NCBI GenBank assembly: GCA_937892695.1
Contig: CALBJK010000132.1
Location: 1-16,079, forward strand
Length of the DNA stretch: 16,079 bases
Reading direction: 5' to 3'
Source of the DNA: an uncultured Prevotella sp.
Lineage (GTDB): Bacteria > Bacteroidota > Bacteroidia > Bacteroidales > Bacteroidaceae
The notes beneath the pieces are model-generated. The model saw nothing but the letters and a program-made list of their open reading frames with translations. It was not told the DNA's origin and ran no database searches. The position numbers and the translations under genes are program-made. Shown piece by piece: positions 6,705 to 14,501 of the stretch (position 1 is the stretch's first letter; each line of letters begins with the position of its first letter).

Positions 6705-6724
6705 ACCGGAAAGTATTGTCGTTG

Positions 6725-6756
6725 TAAAGATACGTCATTATTTCCGAACCGACAAG
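6725..6756 (-). promoter_or_regulatory. Promoter of the NfeD-SPFH operon
   Basis: On the minus strand CTTG (6756-6753), a 20-base spacer and TATCTTTA (6732-6725) fit the Bacteroidota consensus TTTG-N19-20-TAnnTTTG with two mismatches. It lies about 100 bases before the NfeD start, in the divergent intergenic region shared with the acid phosphatase gene. Confidence 0.5.
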
Positions 6757-6812
6757 AATATTTCCTGATTTTTTATTTTTCGTTATTTTTAGCCACTATG
6801 ATTTATTCTTTT

Positions 6813-6820
6813 TACCTTTG
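6813..6820 (+). promoter_or_regulatory. Promoter -7 box of the acid phosphatase gene
   Basis: TACCTTTG is an exact TAnnTTTG box, followed by an AT-rich leader of about 70 bases to the phosphatase start at 6893. The -33 element is weak (a T run at 6786-6790). Confidence 0.6.
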
Positions 6821-6892
6821 TATCCGGTAAGCTGTACTCGGACAATTAAAATGAAACATTCATATTATAAATGTAATTAAACTATTGAAGTA

Positions 6893-7654
6893 ATGAAAAG
6901 AAGAACATTAGCTGTATTATCTTTAATGTTGTTCTCGGCAATGGCCGTGGCTCAAGAGAAGGTGCGCGATGTGGGCACCGACCCTGATCTCTATTTCCTT
7001 CATCAGGGCGATGTGGCAAGCAGCCTGAAACTTCTCCCGCCGCCCCCACAGCCGGGCAGTGCACAGTTCTGTTACGACGAAGCCCAGTATCGTTGGGGCA
7101 AGATGCAGCGCATCACTCCACGTGGCCGTCAGGCTTTCGAAGATGCAAAGATATATGACGGAGGCATAGAACGGGCGTTCTCTGAGGCTTTCGGTATAGA
7201 GATAAGCCGTGCCGCAACTCCCGAAATCGACAAACTGATAACCAAGGTCGTGAACGATGCCGGCGACTTGTCTACCGGCGAGGCAAAGCAGCATTACATG
7301 CGTATGCGTCCTTATCTGTTCTACGGCGAGCATTCGCTCACTCCTGACGATGAGAAAAATCTTTCTACCAACGGCTCTTATCCTTCCGGTCATACGGCGA
7401 TAGGGTGGGCGACGGCTCTGGTGCTGACCGAGATAAATCCTTCGCGACAGGACCAGATACTAAAGCGCGGTTTCGAATACGGTCAGAGTCGTGTCATCTG
7501 TGGAGTGCATTATCAGAGCGATGTCGATGCCGGAAGAGTAGTTGCAGCCGGTGTCGTTGCCCGTCTCCATGCTGACGATGGCTTCATCCAGCAGATGGCC
7601 AAGGCAAAGAAAGAATTTGCCCACTTGTCAAAACAAGGCAAAGTCAGGAAGTGA
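6893..7654 (+). CDS. Class A nonspecific acid phosphatase (PAP2 superfamily, PhoN-like)
   Basis: A 253-residue secreted phosphatase. Residues 1-20 form a cleavable signal peptide ending AVA-Q, so it acts in the periplasm. All three parts of the PAP2 signature are intact: KQHYMRMRP (KX6RP), the class A hallmark GSYPSGHT, and SRVICGVHYQSD (SRX5HX3D), which supplies the phosphate-binding lysine and arginines and the two catalytic histidines. These enzymes release inorganic phosphate from a broad range of phosphomonoesters and often transfer phosphate as well. The segment LLPPPPQPGSAQFCYDEAQYRWGK matches the N-terminal part of the family. It stands alone on the plus strand, with its own -7 box and a strong inverted repeat after the stop codon. 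ATG 6893 gives the only sensible signal peptide. Confidence 0.95.
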   Translation: MKRRTLAVLSLMLFSAMAVAQEKVRDVGTDPDLYFLHQGDVASSLKLLPPPPQPGSAQFCYDEAQYRWGKMQRITPRGRQAFEDAKIYDGGIERAFSEAFGIEISRAATPEIDKLITKVVNDAGDLSTGEAKQHYMRMRPYLFYGEHSLTPDDEKNLSTNGSYPSGHTAIGWATALVLTEINPSRQDQILKRGFEYGQSRVICGVHYQSDVDAGRVVAAGVVARLHADDGFIQQMAKAKKEFAHLSKQGKVRK

Positions 7655-7676
7655 TTTTACGACGTTAGATATAGAA

Positions 7677-7742
7677 CAAATAAAAAAGGTTTAACCTCTA
7701 TTGTCAAAAAGGACTGGAGAGATTAAACCTTTTTTATTTGTA
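7677..7742. terminator. Bidirectional terminator between converging genes
   Basis: A perfect 19-bp inverted repeat (arms 7677-7695 and 7724-7742, core AAAAAAGGTTTAA / TTAAACCTTTTTT) has A runs on one side and T runs on the other on both strands. It sits 22 bases after the phosphatase stop and 78 bases beyond the SusD stop, so it can end both converging transcripts. The remaining 7743-7820 spacer shows nothing else. Confidence 0.8.
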
Positions 7743-7820
7743 ATGCTTTTAATTAGGATCTGGTCATCTCCGTTCGTTGATGTGGAGACGGCATTAGATC
7801 TTTATTATTTGACTTGCTGT

Positions 7821-9443
7821 TTATTTCCATCCAGGGTTCTGGTGTCCGTCGAGGGCCGGGTTGCGCTGCATTTCATCCTCAGGAATGGGCCATAGCAGCA
7901 CATATTCGGGTATAGCTCCGACCTTGGTAAAGCCTATGGGCTTGTTCTGTATAGGTGCCGTGGCGAGGTCTACCCATTTCAGCTTGCCTGAATACTTGCT
8001 GTCAGCGACTGGGTAGAGGCGGGTACGGCGGATGTCATCCCAAACCTTAAACTCTACCGGAAATTCGTGCAGACGCTCGGTGAGAATAGACTGTATCAGA
8101 GCATCGCCAGTGGCAGTCTCGTCGGCCAGTCCGGCACGCTTGCGCACCTGATTCAGATATAGTTTGGCTTTAGGCTCTTTGCCTGTGCGGGCGTAGGCTT
8201 CTGCTGCTATCAGCAGCACTTCCGGGTAGCGCATTGTAGGTATGTTGTTGTCACCGTCGGTTCCGCCCAGCAGAGCCTTTTCCTCAAACCACGACCAGAT
8301 ACCGGGGTAGTTGAGCGTATGGGTCTCGCCCGTAGCATCGGTATAGGTGGTGAAAAAGAACTGTTTTTCGTGTCCACGGATGTCCTCGGGGGCATAGCTT
8401 TCGAAAATCATGTCGCATGGCTGGTAAGCCTTGTGAGTCATGGTAGTCTTGAAGACATTGTTGCCGTTGGCATCCTTCCACTGGGTTGCGTCAGTTCCCA
8501 TGCACAGATAGACGTAGCCGTTTCCGATTTTGTTACCGGTGTAGTCGTATTCTTTGGCGAAGATTATCTCTTTGGAACTCTTTGTATTCTTTATCACGTT
8601 GAATGCCGAGTTTAGGTCGTCGCTGCTTCCGTCTTTCTGTTCGAGCAGGGCTGTTCCGCCGTTTATCCCCATTTCTGCATACTCGGCAGCCTTTTTATAG
8701 TCGTCAGCACCGCCGTTGAGTGGGTATCCTGCCTTTTGCAGATATACTTGTGCGAGCAGTGTCTGCGCCATCGCACGGGTCACGCGGCAATTGTTCTCAT
8801 AGAAAGATTTTTGCGGCAGGGCATCGCTTGTCGCGATAGGAGTGAGGTCGTCTATGATGTGCTGGTATATCTCGGCCGAAGAACGACGCTCCGAGTACAT
8901 GCCCTCTGTCGAGGTGTAGGGCTTGTCTATATAGGGTACATCTCCGAATTCTTTCACGAGATAATAATAGGCGTAGGCACGGAAGAATTTTCCCTGAGCA
9001 ACGTAGTTGTCTATCGTGGCCTGGTCGAGTACACCGGTCATCTTGGGGATGTTGGCCAGAACGAAGTTTGCACGGGATATGCCTTTATAGAATTCATGCC
9101 ACAGTGTCATCGCAGGTGAAGAGAATTTCTCCAGCGTGTATATGCTGTTCTTGGCCGATTCGGCGAGCTGAGAGTCGCCGTGGTCGTCGTAGAACAATCC
9201 CGAAATGATGCCTCCGAACATCGTGGCGTAGGGCTGCCAACCGCCGCCCGACTGGTTCAGGTAAGGCACACCGCCGAAATAGAGTGCAGCCACACCCGAC
9301 TCGGCGTCGGCTTTTGTCTTCCAGAATTCCTGTGAGTCTTTCATGTCCAATGGCTTCTCTTCGAGGAAAGAGTCGCATGATGTCAGCCCCATCGTCGTAG
9401 CGGCGATTAAGCCCGACAGTAATATCTTGCTTATATTTTTCAT
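7821..9443 (-). CDS. SusD/RagB-family nutrient-binding outer-membrane lipoprotein
   Basis: A 540-residue SusD-like surface lipoprotein. The signal peptide ends in the lipobox GLTSC, with lipidated Cys23, followed by DSFLEEKPLD, the usual SusD N-terminus. The tetratricopeptide-like helical core is visible (GISRANFVLANIP, YVAQGKFFRAYAYYYLVKEFGDVPYID, RVTRAMAQTLLAQVYLQKAGYP), as is the family C-terminal part (MRYPEVLLIAAEAYARTG, LYLNQVRKRAGL, LTERLHEFPVEFKVWDDIRRT, ending WPIPEDEMQRNPALDGHQNPGWK). SusD proteins form a lid over the SusC channel and capture glycans or peptides at the cell surface. It follows SusC by 31 bases and is the last gene of the unit; no glycoside hydrolase or surface glycan-binding protein follows, so the ligand cannot be named. 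Confidence 0.96.
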   Translation of the reverse strand: MKNISKILLSGLIAATTMGLTSCDSFLEEKPLDMKDSQEFWKTKADAESGVAALYFGGVPYLNQSGGGWQPYATMFGGIISGLFYDDHGDSQLAESAKNSIYTLEKFSSPAMTLWHEFYKGISRANFVLANIPKMTGVLDQATIDNYVAQGKFFRAYAYYYLVKEFGDVPYIDKPYTSTEGMYSERRSSAEIYQHIIDDLTPIATSDALPQKSFYENNCRVTRAMAQTLLAQVYLQKAGYPLNGGADDYKKAAEYAEMGINGGTALLEQKDGSSDDLNSAFNVIKNTKSSKEIIFAKEYDYTGNKIGNGYVYLCMGTDATQWKDANGNNVFKTTMTHKAYQPCDMIFESYAPEDIRGHEKQFFFTTYTDATGETHTLNYPGIWSWFEEKALLGGTDGDNNIPTMRYPEVLLIAAEAYARTGKEPKAKLYLNQVRKRAGLADETATGDALIQSILTERLHEFPVEFKVWDDIRRTRLYPVADSKYSGKLKWVDLATAPIQNKPIGFTKVGAIPEYVLLWPIPEDEMQRNPALDGHQNPGWK

Positions 9444-9474
9444 ATTTGTCGTGTTTTGTTATGTTTGGTTTTGT

Positions 9475-12400
9475 TTAAAACGATACATTCAGACCGAGCG
9501 TGAATGTGCGCGGACGGGGGTAAGTGAAGAACTGGCGGTTAGACCCCCAGTTGTTGTCGCCCAGTCGTGACGAGTTGTCGGGGTCGTAGCCGAGATAGTC
9601 TTTGGCTGTGACGATGAACAGGTTGTTCACGTTGGCGTAGACGCGTAGCGACGACAGACCTATCTTCTTCACGGTCTTGCTGTCGAAGGTGTAGCCGAGC
9701 TGAATCATGTTGCAGCGCAGATAAGAGCCGTCACACACCCAGTCGTCGTCGGCTTGGTTGCTGGCTCCCATACCGAAGTTGTTCAGACGTATGGCCTGCT
9801 CTTGTCCGTTGGGGTTCTTTGTCGGGTGCCATGCTTCTTGATACAGCCGGTCCAGACCGTTAGTGAGGAAGCGGGCAACGGTCGAGTGGAAGTACTCTTG
9901 CATTATTTCCGCACCCCAAGAAAACTGGAAGTCGAGCGTCAGGTCGAAGCCTTTGTAGCTGAACGTGTTTATGAACGAACCCATCCAGTCGGGCAGTCCG
10001 TTGCCGAGAATTTGTCTTTCCTTGTAAGTCACCTTCTCGCCTACTGTCCCCGGTATGTTCATAGTCTCTGCATCCCAGTGTTCTGGCACGCCGTCGTATA
10101 TTCCGGCACGTTTGTAACCGAAGAACGTAGAGAGGGGTTCGCCTTCGCGTATGAGCATGTCGTAGCCTACGAAGCCGTCGGTCAGAATCTGACGCTTTCC
10201 GCTCACGGGGTCGACCGATGCGCCCTCGTCAAGCTTCTCCACCTTGTTACGGTTGAACCCGAGATTTAGGGTCGAGGTCCACTGGAAGACGGCTGTCTGT
10301 ACAGGGTATGCTGTGACGAGGATGTCGAGACCTTGGTTCGACACTGCTCCGATGTTGTCCATTATCGACGAGTAGCCGGTAGTTTCAGGTACTGGGCGGT
10401 TGAGCAGCAAGTCAGAAGTGTATTTATAATAATAGGACACGTCGAAGTTGAGGCGGTTGTTGAACAGTCCCAGTTCTACACCGAAGTCCCACTGGGCTGT
10501 CTTCTCCCATTTGAGCTTAGAGTTTGGCATGTTGTCGAGGTAGGACACCTGGTGCATCTGTCCGCCGATGATGGTGGTCGACTGGCTCACGGTTGCCAGT
10601 GAGCGGTATGTTCCTATCTCCGAGTTTCCGGTCACACCGAACGAGGTGTGCAGTTTCAGCTTGCTTATGGTGTTGTTATCGCGCAGAAATTTCTCGTTAG
10701 AGGCGAGCCATCCCAGTCCAACAGATGGGAAGAAGGCATACTTGTTGTCCTTTCCGAACTTTGAAGAACCGTCATAACGTCCAGTTACTGTGGCCATGTA
10801 GGTGTTGTCATAGTTGTATGCAAGGCGAAGGAAGTAAGAGTTCATCTGCCATTTGTCGTAGTCGCTGCTGACCGAAGGCTTCTCTGTACCCTTACCGAAG
10901 TTGTAGAACTCGTAGTAGTCGTCTATGAATTTGGTGTCGGTCCCGCCGAAGTAGTTGTAGGTGCGGGCCTGCCACGATGCTCCGGCCATAGCGTTGAGGT
11001 GGTGTTTACCGAAGTCTTTCAGGTATGTCAGGTATGTCTCTTCCTGCCAGTATAGGGCATTTGAGTTGCCTGCCGAAGCCTGTCCGTTGGACGACATGTC
11101 AATTATCTGATGAGGCGTGAACGGCGTGTACGACTGGCTGCGGCCGTTGTGGTAGTCGATACCGAGCTGTGTCTTCAGGTCGAGCCCTTTCATCAGATGG
11201 AAAGTCAGGGCTGCATTACCGAACACTTGAGTGTTGTACGACATCGATTTCACTCTTTTCAGTATTTCTACCGGGTTGCCCACGCCTTCGGGCTGATAGG
11301 TTTGCAAGCCGCTGTTGGGGTTGTTTTTGTCTTTCAGTATGCCGGTAGTGCCGATCATGTTGTTCTGCATGTATTCGCCATTGAGCTGCACGGGCAGAAA
11401 CGGTACTTGCTCTATCATCGTCCGGAGTGCACCCTGGCCGTAGGGATTGTCAGAAGTACGATTACCCCATGTATGGTTGATGAGCACGTTGACAGATGTC
11501 GAGAGCCATTTTGTCGGGTTGTCGTCGTAAGACATCTTGGCGTTGATACGCTTATAGTAGGAATTGAGCAGTATGCCCTGCTGGTCTGTGTAATTGAGGA
11601 AAGCTCCTATTGAACTGCCGCCTTCGCCGGTGCGCTGTATGCTGAGCTGGTGGTTGTGCGACACGGCTGTGCGCGACGATTCGTCCTGCCAGTCGGTGTC
11701 GTAGATAGGTGTGCCGTCGGCACGGAACAGCCGCTCATCGGTGAAAATCTTAGACAGGTCTGTCTCGAAGTTCATGCCCTGGAAAGCGTTGGCGTTTTCC
11801 AGACCCTGCTTGAACGTGGCCATCCATTCGGCCGAGTTCATCACGTCCATCTTACGTGCCATTGTGCTCACCGATACAGAACCGTCGTACGACACGCGCA
11901 CACCCTGTCCGGCGTTGCCGCGCTTGGTCGTTACCATGATGACACCGTTGGCACCGCGAGCACCGTAGATGGCTGCAGCCGAAGCGTCTTTGAGCACTTC
12001 GATCGACTCTATGTCGTTAGGGTTTAGCAGGTTGAAGTCGGACATGGCCACTCCGTCGACAATGTAAAGCGGGCTGGCCGAAGCGTTGATGGTGGAGATA
12101 CCTCGGATGAGCACGCGCATTTCTCCGCCCGGTTGGCCGGTATTGGTGAAGATGTTAACGCCGGCAGCCTTGCCTTTTAGTCCTTCGAGGGCACTGAACG
12201 ACTGCTGTTTGATTATGTCCTTACCCTTTGTGGTCGATACCGAACCTGTGAGGTCTGACTTGCGCATCGTACCATAACCTACAACGACGAGTTCGTCGAG
12301 TTCGTTATTCTCCGATTCGAGCCGTACGTTTAGCGCGCCGTTGTGTGCTTCGGCCACTTTCACTTCCTTGGGCGTGTAACCGAGATATGTGAACACGAGT

Positions 12401-12636
12401 GTGCCGTCTTCGGGCGCATTGATGCGGAATTTGCCGTCAATGTCGGTGATGGTTGCCGTAGTCGAGTGTTTCAACTTCACAGTTCCGCTGACTATCGGTT
12501 CGCCCTTGTCATCAACTACTGTGCCTGTGACAGTCTTCATCGACTGTGCCATGGCTTCAGTTCCTCCCCATGTTATCATGCCGAACAGCAACATTACAAG
12601 CGTGAATACACGGGTCATTCTTTTTGTCTCTCTCAT
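9475..12636 (-). CDS. SusC/RagA-family TonB-linked outer-membrane transporter
   Basis: A 1053-residue SusC-like transporter of normal length. After a signal peptide (about 1-30) comes a carboxypeptidase-regulatory-like beta-sandwich (about 34-110: VTGTVVDDKGEPIVSGTVKL...ITDIDGKF), the TonB-interacting segment DELVVVGYGT at about 114-123, the plug domain (RKSDLTGSV...GLKGKAAGVN...RVLIRG...PLYIVDGV...ESIEVLKDASAAAIYGARGANGVIMVTTKRG), and a 22-strand barrel ending YPRPRTFTLGLNVSF. It imports a surface-captured oligomer into the periplasm using TonB energy, with SusD as its lid. Met7 (base 12618) gives a tighter signal peptide and is a possible alternative start. A -7 box lies about 100 bases upstream. 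No sigma/anti-sigma pair, hybrid two-component system or SusR-like regulator is adjacent in the window. Confidence 0.96.
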   Translation of the reverse strand: MRETKRMTRVFTLVMLLFGMITWGGTEAMAQSMKTVTGTVVDDKGEPIVSGTVKLKHSTTATITDIDGKFRINAPEDGTLVFTYLGYTPKEVKVAEAHNGALNVRLESENNELDELVVVGYGTMRKSDLTGSVSTTKGKDIIKQQSFSALEGLKGKAAGVNIFTNTGQPGGEMRVLIRGISTINASASPLYIVDGVAMSDFNLLNPNDIESIEVLKDASAAAIYGARGANGVIMVTTKRGNAGQGVRVSYDGSVSVSTMARKMDVMNSAEWMATFKQGLENANAFQGMNFETDLSKIFTDERLFRADGTPIYDTDWQDESSRTAVSHNHQLSIQRTGEGGSSIGAFLNYTDQQGILLNSYYKRINAKMSYDDNPTKWLSTSVNVLINHTWGNRTSDNPYGQGALRTMIEQVPFLPVQLNGEYMQNNMIGTTGILKDKNNPNSGLQTYQPEGVGNPVEILKRVKSMSYNTQVFGNAALTFHLMKGLDLKTQLGIDYHNGRSQSYTPFTPHQIIDMSSNGQASAGNSNALYWQEETYLTYLKDFGKHHLNAMAGASWQARTYNYFGGTDTKFIDDYYEFYNFGKGTEKPSVSSDYDKWQMNSYFLRLAYNYDNTYMATVTGRYDGSSKFGKDNKYAFFPSVGLGWLASNEKFLRDNNTISKLKLHTSFGVTGNSEIGTYRSLATVSQSTTIIGGQMHQVSYLDNMPNSKLKWEKTAQWDFGVELGLFNNRLNFDVSYYYKYTSDLLLNRPVPETTGYSSIMDNIGAVSNQGLDILVTAYPVQTAVFQWTSTLNLGFNRNKVEKLDEGASVDPVSGKRQILTDGFVGYDMLIREGEPLSTFFGYKRAGIYDGVPEHWDAETMNIPGTVGEKVTYKERQILGNGLPDWMGSFINTFSYKGFDLTLDFQFSWGAEIMQEYFHSTVARFLTNGLDRLYQEAWHPTKNPNGQEQAIRLNNFGMGASNQADDDWVCDGSYLRCNMIQLGYTFDSKTVKKIGLSSLRVYANVNNLFIVTAKDYLGYDPDNSSRLGDNNWGSNRQFFTYPRPRTFTLGLNVSF

Positions 12637-12737
12637 AATTGTTCTTATTGGTTAATTGATTTGTTGATTGATGTCAGTTTTGTGGGGCGGTTTAACGTAA
12701 TGACTTACATTTTTATACGTGTGTCATATATGCTGGG

Positions 12738-12770
12738 CAAAGGTATGCAATTTTGTTTGAAGATTGCAGA
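12738..12770 (-). promoter_or_regulatory. Promoter of the susCD-type operon
   Basis: On the minus strand TACCTTTG (12745-12738) is an exact TAnnTTTG box. A weaker TCTG (12770-12767) lies 21 bases upstream in place of TTTG. The leader to the SusC start is about 95 bases. Confidence 0.6.
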
Positions 12771-12952
12771 TTTTTGCTTGTTTTTTACAAAATATGTAAA
12801 TAGTCTGTTCCTCCTCTATCGTCTTGAATGATGGAGATGATGGACCGTTTTTTGCCTTACATTATATATAACAATCTGGAAGAACAAAATCCAATGTTGC
12901 AATGTAAAAAACATTCAAGTTTCGGATTTTGATTTTAAGTTGCTTTCTATAT

Positions 12953-12969
12953 GGAAGCACGGCTCGTGC
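12953..12969. repeat. Palindromic element, copy 1
   Basis: GGAAGCACGGCTCGTGC contains the perfect dyad GCACG-GCT-CGTGC. It matches copy 2 (13061-13077) at 14 of 17 positions, in the same orientation, 108 bases apart. Confidence 0.55.
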
Positions 12970-13060
12970 CCGTTTGTTCGATACTATCCCTATACGTTAA
13001 AGTTTAAACAATTCTGTGTTTTCCAACTTTCCTTTTAGTCGCACTATCTATGTTTTTTGT

Positions 13061-13077
13061 GGAAACACGAATCGTGC
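13061..13077. repeat. Palindromic element, copy 2
   Basis: GGAAACACGAATCGTGC contains the dyad CACG-AAT-CGTG and shares the frame GGAAnCACGnnTCGTGC with copy 1. A TTCC at 13079-13082 partly extends the symmetry. Confidence 0.55.
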
Positions 13078-13131
13078 ATTCCTACTGCATGGTAGCATTA
13101 ATTTTGGACTTTATTAGAACGCTATACATAA

Positions 13132-13169
13132 AACGAAAAGAGAGAACGTGATTTCTCAAATTCTCTCTT
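13132..13169 (-). terminator. Terminator of the tRNA-Arg transcript
   Basis: On the minus strand AAGAGAGAA (13169-13161) and TTCTCTCTT (13146-13138) form a perfect 9-bp stem with a 14-base loop, followed by TTCGTTTT. It begins three bases after the tRNA 3' end. Confidence 0.75.
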
Positions 13170-13171
13170 AG

Positions 13172-13245
13172 TGACTCCGCTGGGATTCAAACCCGGAACC
13201 TTCTGATCCGTAGTCAGATGCTCTATTCAGTTGAGCTACGGAGCC
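13172..13245 (-). tRNA. tRNA-Arg, anticodon ACG
   Basis: A 74-base cloverleaf. The acceptor stem GGCTCCG/CGGAGTC has one G-U pair, the D stem is GCTC/GAGC, the anticodon stem TCTGA/TCAGA encloses loop CTACGGA with anticodon ACG (read as ICG, arginine CGU/CGC/CGA), and the T stem CCGGG/CCCAG has a C-A mismatch at its second pair. The discriminator is A and CCA is not encoded. The D loop has G18-A19 instead of GG, and the T loop reads TTTGAAT instead of TTCGAAT, so the usual 19-56 G-C contact would be A-U. It has its own promoter and terminator. Confidence 0.96.
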
Positions 13246-13264
13246 ATATTTCTTTAAGCGTGTG

Positions 13265-13296
13265 CAAAGGTACTGCTAAAAATCGGAAGCTCCAAA
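13265..13296 (-). promoter_or_regulatory. Consensus promoter of tRNA-Arg
   Basis: On the minus strand TTTG (13296-13293), a 20-base spacer and TACCTTTG (13272-13265) match the Bacteroidota housekeeping promoter consensus exactly. Transcription would start about 12-14 bases before the tRNA 5' end. Confidence 0.8.
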
Positions 13297-13397
13297 CGTT
13301 TTCGAGTTTTTTTTACCAAAAGTGGCGAATTTCTTAAAACTTTCGTGATATTCGTATATTTCCTTTGTTTTTATGCAAAAACGCGATAGGCTGTACG

Positions 13398-14426
13398 TCA
13401 TTTGCTTTGCCTCTTCCCCATCTTGATTAGCAGTAGTCCGATGCCGACCCACGCCAGTTCCCTGAGCCTCACGATGAGAGCCACGAAGATGCCAGCCGAT
13501 GCAGACAGTCCGAGCGATGCCGACGACATGAGGAAGCCACCCTCGCGGCCGCCGAGTTGCAAGGGGATGAAGAACAACAGGTTGGCGAAAAGCGAAGTGA
13601 AGGCAAGGATGAGAATGCAGTCGAGATAACTTGGCGATGGCATGAGCACCAGCAAGATGAAATAGATTTCCAGTGCCGACGCCATGCGGCAGGCGAGTTC
13701 TAAAAGCACTGATGCCACGAAGAACACCCTGTTTTGTCGGTGCAGCGCGGCTATCTGGCTGTCGATGGTGTCGAGTTGTTGCCTATGCCTTTCCACGAAA
13801 GCCTCTGCCCAATGTCTCACGAAAGGTATGAAACGCAAGAAGGCCATTAGCCTGTTTGCCATGCCCTTGCGATAGCCCGACATGAAAAACATGATGCCGA
13901 GCACGCAAAACACTCCCGTGGCGGCGGCGAGTGGCCACAATGCCACGCCTACGTGGTGGATGGCGAATAGCAAGGCAAGGGAAAGCAACCAGAACCAGAA
14001 GTGGCTGAAGATGTGGGTCATGGCGTAGAGTATGACCGACGATGACGCGCGCTCCACGCCAACCTTGGGCGATAGTGCCATTATGCGGTATGGCTCACCG
14101 CCCATCAATCCACCAGGCGTGGCATAGTTGAGTGCGAATCCTGACACCGTGACCTTGTAAAGCCACGCGAAGGAAACTGACCTCTTGGTCTCTAAGGCAG
14201 TAGGGTTAGAGCCTCTCATCGAAGCCTGGCAAACGCCTTTGATGATGAGATACCAAGACGCGGTGTTGAGCGCGTAGAGGACAGCCCACAGCAGCATGAC
14301 GGCAATGAACCAATAGCCTGCGTGCCTTAGACCTTGCCACACTTGCGCAAAGTCGAGCTGCGTCACCATCGCGGCGAGTACAATGGCCCCGAAAGCGAAA
14401 AATGCGTTTTGGTATTTCTTCTTCAT
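13398..14426 (-). CDS. YbhN/LPG-synthase-type flippase-like membrane protein
   Basis: A 342-residue integral membrane protein of the lysylphosphatidylglycerol synthase transmembrane (flippase-like) family. Hydrophobic helices begin at about 8, 38 and 85, and several more occur towards the C-terminus. The family landmarks are VSGFALNYATPGGLMGGEPYR (about 94-114), SSVILYAMTHIFSHFWFWL, and FIPLQLGGREGG before the last helices. The soluble synthetase domain of MprF is absent, so it is not expected to make lysyl-lipids; roles in lipid or isoprenoid-linked precursor movement are proposed for the family. A segment of about 16 polar residues (near 67-84, containing MRGSNPTALETKR) seems to be extra and overlaps a DNA inverted repeat. 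It lies 75 bases after the pdxA-like gene, with a terminator between, and tRNA-Arg follows. Confidence 0.88.
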   Translation of the reverse strand: MKKKYQNAFFAFGAIVLAAMVTQLDFAQVWQGLRHAGYWFIAVMLLWAVLYALNTASWYLIIKGVCQASMRGSNPTALETKRSVSFAWLYKVTVSGFALNYATPGGLMGGEPYRIMALSPKVGVERASSSVILYAMTHIFSHFWFWLLSLALLFAIHHVGVALWPLAAATGVFCVLGIMFFMSGYRKGMANRLMAFLRFIPFVRHWAEAFVERHRQQLDTIDSQIAALHRQNRVFFVASVLLELACRMASALEIYFILLVLMPSPSYLDCILILAFTSLFANLLFFIPLQLGGREGGFLMSSASLGLSASAGIFVALIVRLRELAWVGIGLLLIKMGKRQSK

Positions 14427-14464
14427 ATTAGCTTGTGTTTTTTTGCTGAAATTGTGCCGACTGG

Positions 14465-14495
14465 CAAAAAAACAGGCGGCAGCAATGCTGTCGCC
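14465..14495 (-). terminator. Rho-independent terminator between the PdxA-like and flippase genes
   Basis: On the minus strand GGCGACAGCA (14495-14486) pairs with TGCTGCCGCC (14484-14475, one G-U) and is followed by TGTTTTTTTG. It begins six bases after the PdxA-like stop codon and is the most classical terminator in the window. It may attenuate rather than fully stop transcription into the next gene. Confidence 0.8.
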
Positions 14496-14501
14496 CGGGG
14501 C

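Larger units (their letters stand above)
12771..13131. other. AT-rich spacer without a recognisable gene
   Basis: About 360 bases between the SusC promoter and the tRNA terminator hold no ORF that I can support on either strand. The only structure seen is a pair of related 17-base palindromic elements (listed separately), a short TTTAC/GTAAA inverted repeat near 12785-12800, and a weak CTAC/GTAG dyad at 13082-13095. An sRNA could be hidden here, but I see no clear promoter plus terminator for one. Confidence 0.5.

Noticed and set aside
7678..7741. Mobile-element terminal inverted repeats
   Set aside because: The two arms enclose only 28 bases, with no transposase or target-site duplication. 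Convergent genes on both sides fit a bidirectional terminator.
9754..11613. Several long plus-strand open frames (171 and 167 codons)
   Set aside because: They mirror the codon structure of the SusC gene on the other strand and are rich in His/Val/Cys/Arg in the way of shadow frames.
12771..13131. A small RNA or phage attachment site next to the tRNA
   Set aside because: No promoter-terminator pair for an sRNA was seen, no duplicated tRNA 3' end occurs in the window, and there is no integrase gene.
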